Assembly (NCBI RefSeq): GCF_013204795.1
Contig: NZ_JABMKW010000017.1
Location: 868,001-932,000 of the forward strand
DNA length: 64,000 bases
From: Pedobacter panaciterrae
GTDB taxonomy: Bacteria; Bacteroidota; Bacteroidia; Sphingobacteriales; Sphingobacteriaceae
Direction: 5' to 3'
In this document: piece after piece, positions 58,404 through 64,000 of the stretch
Layout: every line of letters starts with the position of its first letter
Position numbering within the stretch: the stretch's first letter is position 1
Notes under the pieces: generated by a model
The model's database searches: none
What the model saw: only the letters and a program-made list of their open reading frames with translations
Told to the model about the DNA's origin: nothing
Translations under genes and position numbers: made by a program

Positions 58404-60698
58404 CTATCTCTCTGCAAGATGAGCTGCTACACCTATCTTAATTTCCCCGAAAGAATAATCCCGTCCAAGGTAGTCTCTAATGGGATTCATCTGCAGAGTT
58501 TTCAACTCTGTTATTGCATCCAGTATTTTATCCAGTTTTTTCGATCCAATAATATCTTTAGCCGAGACCTCTTGCCTGGCAACATAATGTGCAAGGTGCC
58601 CTTCAATAGTCCCTATTACCATTTTGCGTTCGGCTGCAATTTCAGCAATCGTTTTTCCCTCCTTTAATAATACAAGCGACAGCTCTTTGGTATCAACTTT
58701 AGGTGCCTTTTCTATCTTGGCTTTACCAACACCCGATTTCGGCTTAGAGGTCTTAGATTTCTTTTCTGTAAAATCAAGCTTACCCGGCATAGCAAATACT
58801 TTTTCCATCTGAGACGCTCTCTTTGCCTGATCAATGAGCTCACTAACATCCTTCTTGGTAAATTCAACACCATTTATGGTTGCCTTTAATAATGCCGTTG
58901 CTTTACTGATTTTCTTTACCTGCTCATAAAACAACCCTTCCATCTCTAATAACTCTGTTAAAAAAGCCACTACTTGCTTATCCTGCTTTACCAATTCCAT
59001 TCGTTCAAAGATCCTCTTTGAAAATCCGGACAGTAAAGGATTAAAATAATTCTCAGCTGCAACAGTTCTATCGAATAATGCAGACAACCCTTCTTCTGTT
59101 TTAACTTGCGACAGTCGTTGTATTTGTCCTAGAAATTTATTTGCATGTGCCTTCAGCTCACTTAGATCCTTTAACAGCTGTGCAGCCCATTTATGGTGTT
59201 TTTGCTTTGCAGATTTATTGATATCCTTGGTATAAGAATGCACGTGGTCGTAAACGTAATTATCAAGCGGATTCAGATCAAAACACTGCAATAGATAAGA
59301 ACGCAAAAACGCGTCACTTTCTTCCTTTATCTGCGCTTCCAGCCGGGCTGGTTCCTGCTTATTTCTCGAAAAGAAAGACACATTCTGATCTTGTCGTATA
59401 CCCGATCCTGAGATAAGAGAGGTAAGAATCAGACCATCTAATGAACGGAGACGAGAAAGCGCCACATATATCTGTCCGGGCGCAAATGCATTCCCAATAT
59501 CAATAATCGCCTTTTCAAAAGTTAAACCCTGACTTTTGTGTACTGTAATTGCCCAGGCCAGTTTAAGGGGATATTGTGTAAAAGTACCTGCCAAGTCCTC
59601 ATGAATTTCGCCTGTAACCTTATCAGTAGTATACTTTATATTCTTCCAGGTATATTTTTCCAGAATGATCTTTTCGTTACTGCCTTCTGCCTGCACTTCA
59701 ATCAGGTCGGTTTTTAACGCAGTAACGACGGCTATCTTACCATTAAAGAAGCGTTGCTCACCAGTTGGGTCATTTTTAATAAACATTACCTGCGCCCCAA
59801 CCTTTAACTCTAAAATATGTTCTGCAGGATATGAATACTCACTAAAATCATCTTCAATTTTTGCCACATATAAATACGAAGCAGCCTTTAGCTCTTCAAG
59901 ACTTTGCTTATTCAGCGTATCGGCCTTATTATTATGTGTAGTTAAGGTAATGTATTTGTCGTTTATCGAGGGCTTAAAATCTGCCTTGTAATACTTTTCA
60001 AGCAAAGCTACATCCTGCGCAGTTACCGTATTATTACGTAAATTATTAAGCAGGTTTATAAAAACTTCATCGGCCTGCCTATAAATTTTTTCAAGCTCGA
60101 TATATATCGGCGGATTGTTTTGCAGAGCAAGTGCATCAAAGAAATAAGCGCTTTTATAAAATTGCCCAAGTAAATTCCACTCAGTCGATTTTACAACCGG
60201 GGGTAACTGATGCAGGTCGCCAATAAACAATACCTGAACTCCACCAAAACTTACCGAATTGTTTCTTCTGATATAACGTAAAATCATGTCTATTGCATCC
60301 AGCAAATCTGCACGCAACATACTCACCTCATCAATAATCAGCAATTCCATATCAATAATAACCTTACGTTTTGCTGCGGTCATGTTTAAATGCCTTACAA
60401 TAGATTTCGGTGTATTATATTGCTGATTGTAGTGATCTCCATCCGCATCCGGCTGTTTTGGCAAATAGGTTCCAAAAGGCAGCTGAAACAAAGAATGTAT
60501 GGTAACGCCTGCTGCATTTATAGCAGCAATACCTGTAGGAGCAGCAATAACAGCTTTCTTGTGCGTAAGCTCAATTAACCTTCTTAGAAATGTTGTTTTA
60601 CCCGTTCCTGCTTTTCCCGTAAGGAATATATGCTTAGAAGTATAATTCACAAACCTTGCAGCAAGTTCCGCAGGATTAGCACTTTCAGAATTCGACAT
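58404..60698 (-). CDS. Pif1-like DNA helicase with C-terminal HRDC/HTH-like extension
   Basis: 764 residues. Superfamily 1 helicase core: Walker A GKAGTGKT (about 28-35), Walker B LLIIDEVSMLRADLLDAI (about 117-134), a Q-containing motif GDLHQLPPVV, and the motif VALSRLRSLDGLI near 410. The last 300 residues are not part of the usual Pif1 core. They contain a helical, HRDC-like region (about 485-610) and a C-terminal winged-helix-like unit KEGKTIAEIAAERKMVIGTI (about 680-700), with a Lys/Pro-rich linker between. This fusion probably targets special DNA such as forks or G-quadruplexes; that role is inferred. Confidence 0.87.
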   Translation of the reverse strand: MSNSESANPAELAARFVNYTSKHIFLTGKAGTGKTTFLRRLIELTHKKAVIAAPTGIAAINAAGVTIHSLFQLPFGTYLPKQPDADGDHYNQQYNTPKSIVRHLNMTAAKRKVIIDMELLIIDEVSMLRADLLDAIDMILRYIRRNNSVSFGGVQVLFIGDLHQLPPVVKSTEWNLLGQFYKSAYFFDALALQNNPPIYIELEKIYRQADEVFINLLNNLRNNTVTAQDVALLEKYYKADFKPSINDKYITLTTHNNKADTLNKQSLEELKAASYLYVAKIEDDFSEYSYPAEHILELKVGAQVMFIKNDPTGEQRFFNGKIAVVTALKTDLIEVQAEGSNEKIILEKYTWKNIKYTTDKVTGEIHEDLAGTFTQYPLKLAWAITVHKSQGLTFEKAIIDIGNAFAPGQIYVALSRLRSLDGLILTSLISGSGIRQDQNVSFFSRNKQEPARLEAQIKEESDAFLRSYLLQCFDLNPLDNYVYDHVHSYTKDINKSAKQKHHKWAAQLLKDLSELKAHANKFLGQIQRLSQVKTEEGLSALFDRTVAAENYFNPLLSGFSKRIFERMELVKQDKQVVAFLTELLEMEGLFYEQVKKISKATALLKATINGVEFTKKDVSELIDQAKRASQMEKVFAMPGKLDFTEKKSKTSKPKSGVGKAKIEKAPKVDTKELSLVLLKEGKTIAEIAAERKMVIGTIEGHLAHYVARQEVSAKDIIGSKKLDKILDAITELKTLQMNPIRDYLGRDYSFGEIKIGVAAHLAER

Positions 60699-60764
60699 GC
60701 TACAAAGTTAATAAGAACTTACTACTTAAACCTAATCGGTAAAAAATGCGTTACAATCTGCGTT

Positions 60765-60791
60765 TTAACATTCTTTAACAAACTTTAACAA
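60765..60791 (+). promoter_or_regulatory. Three TTTAACA direct repeats spaced exactly 10 bp
   Basis: TTTAACA starts at 60765, 60775 and 60785, one helical turn apart, 59 bp before the TonB-receptor ATG. This is the geometry of OmpR/PhoB-family response-regulator sites. The nearby dyad at 60808 is a separate signal. Confidence 0.55.
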
Positions 60792-60807
60792 TTCCCTAAT
60801 TTCATTA

Positions 60808-60821
60808 CTAAACTTTTAGTT
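60808..60821. promoter_or_regulatory. ACTAA-ACTT-TTAGT dyad, candidate distant BlaI operator
   Basis: Matches the pair of dyads upstream of blaI (49702, 49727) in both arms and in the 4-base spacer length. With site 2 it also shares flanking bases (TACTAA before, TTTTAGTTATA after). It ends 28 bp before the receptor ATG, in the right place for a repressor site. Confidence 0.55.
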
Positions 60822-60849
60822 ATATCTTGTACCCAACAAAACTCCTAAT

Positions 60850-63657
60850 ATGAAATTAACCTCTCTAACACTCCTGCTGGTGTTCAGTTCGATGTTATTG
60901 TTTGCTCAGAACCAATATTCGATCAAGGGGGCTGTAGTAGATACTGCTGCCACCTATAAGATGGTAAACACAACAATAACGGTATTAAATCAAAAAGATT
61001 CCACACTTGTAAAGTACACACGGGCCACCCCCGAAGGCACATTTGCTTTAAACAACCTAAAAGCTGGAAAATTCATCCTCATGGTAACCTACCCTGGTTA
61101 TGCCGATTATATTGAAGATTTCGCTCTGGACTCTGCCAAATCAACTAAAGACTTTGGCAACATTAGCGTAATCCTTAAAGCTACCCTACTTGAAGGGGTA
61201 ATTATACAAGGAAAAGCCGCAGCAATTAAAATTAAGGGAGACACAACCGAGTTTAATGCCGCCAGCTTTACCATACAACCCAACGATAAAGTAGAGGACC
61301 TGCTTAAACAACTTCCCGGCATACAGGTCGATAAGGACGGAAAAATTACTGCGCAGGGTCAAACCGTACCAAAGGTATTGGTAGATGGCGAGGAATTTTT
61401 TGGTGATGACCCAACTCTGGTAACCAAAAACCTTCGTGCCGATATGGTTGATAAAGTACAGCTCTATGACAAGAAAAGCGACCAGGCAACATTTACAGGA
61501 ATTGACGATGGAGAAAAGACAAAAACCATTAATATAAAATTGAAGGAGGACAAGAAAAACGGTTACTTCGGAAAAGTTGAAGGCGGCTTAGGCACAGATA
61601 AATTCTATAAAAGCCAGGCCATGTTTAACGCGTTTAAGGGGAAACAAAAGTTCTCTGCTTATGGCATATCAGGAAATACCGGCCAAACCGGATTAGGCTG
61701 GGGAGATAGAGATAAATACGGAGGCTCATCCAATAATATGGAGTTTAGCGATGATGGTGGAATATATTTCTATGGGAACAACGACGATTTTGACTCTTTC
61801 GACGGACAATACAATGGGCAAGGTATTCCATCAGCTCATAGCGGTGGGCTGCATTATGAAAACAAATGGGATAGTGATAAACATGCCATCAACTCAAACT
61901 ACAAAATAGGCTCAATTGGTGTTGAGGGAACAAGGGATAACCTCACTCAAAACAACCTGTCTAACGGCGTTACAAACAGCAGTTCGCATCAAAAGTTTGA
62001 CAACCTGATGTTCAGGCAAAAAGCAGACTTTACGTATACCATAAAGCTAGACACAACATCAACATTAAAAATAATGGTTGATGGAACATTAAAAAACAGT
62101 AAAACAAGAGATAATTTTATCTCATCAACCTTAAGGGGAGACAATTCGTTACAAAACTCGACCGACAGAGAGCTAAGTAATGATGGCGACCAGAAACTAT
62201 TCAACGCAAGCGCCTTATGGACTAAAAAGTTAAAAAAGAAAGGAAGAACCCTCTCAATAAATGTTAAACAAGCAGTAAATGAAAACCAAACTGAAGGATA
62301 CCTTAATTCAACAAGCGAATTCTTTAATGAACTTGGCGATAAAACCCAAACAGAATCAGTAAACCAATTCAAAACCAACAACACACACAACCAAACATTT
62401 AACTCTAACATTACTTACACCGAGCCATTATCCAAAACAATAACACTTGCATTAAGCTATGGCCTGGGTGTTAACAACAGCAATTCCGATCGTAAATCAT
62501 TTAACCAAACCGCATCAGGAGCGTATGACGAATTGGATAGAGAGTTCAGTAATAACTTTGACCTGGATCAGCTTTCGAACCAGGGAGGAATAACATTCAA
62601 TTACAAGAAAAATAAATCGACAATAAATATTGGCACCAAGGTAAGTGATGTAAAGTTTCAACAATTCGATGCATATACCGATAAAACCTTTAAAAGAAAC
62701 TTTACAAACTGGAACCCTCAATTTACTTATCAATACAGGTTCTCTCAACAAAAATCTCTGTATTTCGGGTACTATGGCAATACCAACCAGCCTAGCATTG
62801 ATCAGATTCAGCCAATTAGGGTAAATACAGATCCATTAAATGAAACCATTGGTAATCCCGATCTAAAACCGTCTTTCAGAAGCGGCCTTAACTTGTATTA
62901 CAACTCTTACAAAATACTGAGCGACCAATATGTATACTTTAGCAGTAGCTACTCTTTTACCACTAATCCGATAGTAAACCACACTACAACAGATCGTCTT
63001 GGGAAAAACTTTTATCAGTCTATTAATCTAAGCGACAAAAGTCCGTACAACTATTATTTCAATTTCGGAACAAGCAGAAAGATCAAATCTATAGATATGA
63101 GTGTGGGCCTAAACCTTAGTTCAAACGGAAATGTAAATTACACAAGAGTAACAGACACGGTAAGAACAGAGCTAAACACTACCAAATCGTATGGTTATTC
63201 AGGAAGCTTGAACATATCCAAATACAAAGAGAAAAAGTTTGATTTCCGGATTTCCGGAGGACCAAGCTACAACGTTATCAGCTCTTCTTCAAGAAACAGC
63301 ACCAACAACAAGGGCTGGGGATTTCAGGGAAATGCAAACTTTAACATATACCTACCCGGCAAAATACAAATTGGCTCTGATGGTAATTACCAATTCACCG
63401 GAAAGACACAAACCTTTAACGAGGATCTGGAACGCTTTATATGGAATGCAAGCATCACCAAAAAGTTCTTTAAACAAGAAAACCTAAGGGTTTCACTATC
63501 CGGAAACGATTTACTTAACCAAAACGTAGGCTTCAGCAGATATGCCAGCGGCAACATGGTTAATCAAAACAGCTATACAACTATACAAAGATATTTTATG
63601 TGCACAATTAGCTGGGATTTCAGCAAAATGGGCGGATCAGCACCTACTAAAAAATAA
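60850..63657 (+). CDS. TonB-dependent receptor / outer-membrane beta-barrel family protein
   Basis: 935 residues with a signal peptide (1-19, ending in LFAQ), a carboxypeptidase-regulatory-like sandwich (about 22-110), a plug (about 125-230: LLKQLPGIQVDKDGKITAQG and VLVDGEEFFGDDP) and a large barrel with the block GNPDLKPSFRSGL. The final strand (MCTISWDFSKMGG) is followed by a short Pro/Lys tail. The GLPGLI gene starts 4 bp after the stop, and this pairing is common in Bacteroidota. The promoter holds a TTTAACA triplet and a dyad like that of blaI. Confidence 0.9.
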   Translation: MKLTSLTLLLVFSSMLLFAQNQYSIKGAVVDTAATYKMVNTTITVLNQKDSTLVKYTRATPEGTFALNNLKAGKFILMVTYPGYADYIEDFALDSAKSTKDFGNISVILKATLLEGVIIQGKAAAIKIKGDTTEFNAASFTIQPNDKVEDLLKQLPGIQVDKDGKITAQGQTVPKVLVDGEEFFGDDPTLVTKNLRADMVDKVQLYDKKSDQATFTGIDDGEKTKTINIKLKEDKKNGYFGKVEGGLGTDKFYKSQAMFNAFKGKQKFSAYGISGNTGQTGLGWGDRDKYGGSSNNMEFSDDGGIYFYGNNDDFDSFDGQYNGQGIPSAHSGGLHYENKWDSDKHAINSNYKIGSIGVEGTRDNLTQNNLSNGVTNSSSHQKFDNLMFRQKADFTYTIKLDTTSTLKIMVDGTLKNSKTRDNFISSTLRGDNSLQNSTDRELSNDGDQKLFNASALWTKKLKKKGRTLSINVKQAVNENQTEGYLNSTSEFFNELGDKTQTESVNQFKTNNTHNQTFNSNITYTEPLSKTITLALSYGLGVNNSNSDRKSFNQTASGAYDELDREFSNNFDLDQLSNQGGITFNYKKNKSTINIGTKVSDVKFQQFDAYTDKTFKRNFTNWNPQFTYQYRFSQQKSLYFGYYGNTNQPSIDQIQPIRVNTDPLNETIGNPDLKPSFRSGLNLYYNSYKILSDQYVYFSSSYSFTTNPIVNHTTTDRLGKNFYQSINLSDKSPYNYYFNFGTSRKIKSIDMSVGLNLSSNGNVNYTRVTDTVRTELNTTKSYGYSGSLNISKYKEKKFDFRISGGPSYNVISSSSRNSTNNKGWGFQGNANFNIYLPGKIQIGSDGNYQFTGKTQTFNEDLERFIWNASITKKFFKQENLRVSLSGNDLLNQNVGFSRYASGNMVNQNSYTTIQRYFMCTISWDFSKMGGSAPTKK

Positions 63658-63661
63658 GAAT

Positions 63662-64000
63662 ATGAAACACAAACTAATTATACTCAGCTTCTGCTTCTTA
63701 TTAAATGTAAGCAGCCTGTTTGCACAAAATGTAAGGTTTGCTACAGATGGCGTAATAGAATTCGAAAAGAGCTCTAACATGTTCGCTATAATGAAAAGAC
63801 AAATGGAAAAAAGCTCCAGCGGATTTATGCAACAAGCGTACGAAGCATACAAAAGAAACCAGCCACAATTCAAGGTATTAAAAAGCACATTAGCCTTTTC
63901 TAAAGATAAAACCCTTTATACACCCATAGCCGATGAAAATAATTCAAGAAATTATTTCTTTAGCGATCCATCAACGGGGCAAAGCAATACCATATATACA
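63662..64000 (+). CDS. GLPGLI family protein, N-terminal part (cut by window end)
   Basis: The frame is open to the right edge (113 codons visible). A signal peptide (1-21, ending SLFAQ) is followed by VRFATDGVIEFEKSSNM, a charged helical-looking stretch, then the strand pattern STLAFSKDKTLYT and a Tyr/Phe-rich segment. The GLPGLI family is a Bacteroidota-specific group of secreted proteins, named after a motif that would lie beyond the edge, and usually sits beside barrel-type TonB receptors as here. Function unknown. The gene is missed if only closed ORFs are counted. Confidence 0.75.
   Translation, partial: MKHKLIILSFCFLLNVSSLFAQNVRFATDGVIEFEKSSNMFAIMKRQMEKSSSGFMQQAYEAYKRNQPQFKVLKSTLAFSKDKTLYTPIADENNSRNYFFSDPSTGQSNTIYT

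Noticed and set aside
61989..62411. Minus-strand ORF of 140 codons inside the receptor at 60.8 kb
   Set aside because: Antisense to the barrel; rich in Leu/Ser/Phe as expected from reversed Asn/Lys codons.
1..64000. tRNA or rRNA genes, CRISPR arrays, insertion sequences or prophage genes
   Set aside because: No cloverleaf-like tRNA ends, no spaced repeats, no transposase or integrase reading frames were seen on either strand.

Overview
The window is AT-rich chromosomal DNA from a member of the Bacteroidota, most likely a Sphingobacteriaceae/Pedobacter-like organism. This rests on gene content (barrel-family TonB receptors followed by GLPGLI, a SpoIIM/DUF4350/MoxR/DUF58 operon, a BlaI/M56 pair with TonB domains, Bacteroidota-type LptE, a three-subunit SdhCAB), on promoter elements of the TAnnTTTG type, and on the lack of convincing Shine-Dalgarno sequences. 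I saw no tRNA, rRNA, insertion sequence, phage gene or CRISPR array. No stretch longer than 300 bases lacks a gene.

Layout. 1-1.8 kb: the end of a tryptophan 2,3-dioxygenase gene, then ilvE. 2-5 kb: a secreted DPP-IV-type peptidase and a GH16 glucanase. 5-12 kb: a TPR/HTH membrane regulator, then a TonB-dependent receptor, a beta-helix lipoprotein and a beta-propeller phytase lipoprotein, which look like a phytate/phosphate-scavenging locus with PHO-box-like repeats in its control region. 12-15.8 kb: two paralogous AsmA-like membrane-anchored proteins. 15.9-22.9 kb: a housekeeping run of miaB, a sigma-54-type activator, lptE, a TPR protein, secG, groES and groEL. 22.9-25 kb: MgtC-like protein and L-serine dehydratase. 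25-32 kb: a six-gene minus-strand operon (SpoIIM, membrane protein, DUF4129, DUF4350, MoxR, DUF58) with a divergent RDD gene.

32-42 kb: SGNH hydrolase, two small membrane proteins, lipB, a phosphopantetheinyl transferase, dcd, a large MG2/plug protein, a pair for unsaturated fatty-acid oxidation (enoyl-CoA isomerase and DECR-type reductase), fabH, clpS and a thioredoxin-like protein. 42-48 kb: TonB receptor, Nudix, PlsC, and a LytS/LytTR two-component system divergent from a 58-residue membrane peptide. 48-52 kb: an M28 peptidase divergent from a blaI-M56 operon. 52-58 kb: sdhCAB, degP and dapF. 58-64 kb: a Pif1-like helicase, then a TonB receptor and a GLPGLI-family gene cut by the window end.

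The most interesting signals are regulatory. A dyad ACTAA-N4-TTAGT occurs twice between the M28 gene and blaI and once more 11 kb away in front of the receptor/GLPGLI pair. This suggests a BlaI regulon driven by an M56 sensor that itself carries TonB and plug-like domains. The phytase locus carries 11-bp-phased TTAACA and CTGTATA repeats in the form of PHO boxes. The receptor at 60.8 kb has three TTTAACA copies spaced exactly 10 bp apart, just upstream of its BlaI-like dyad.
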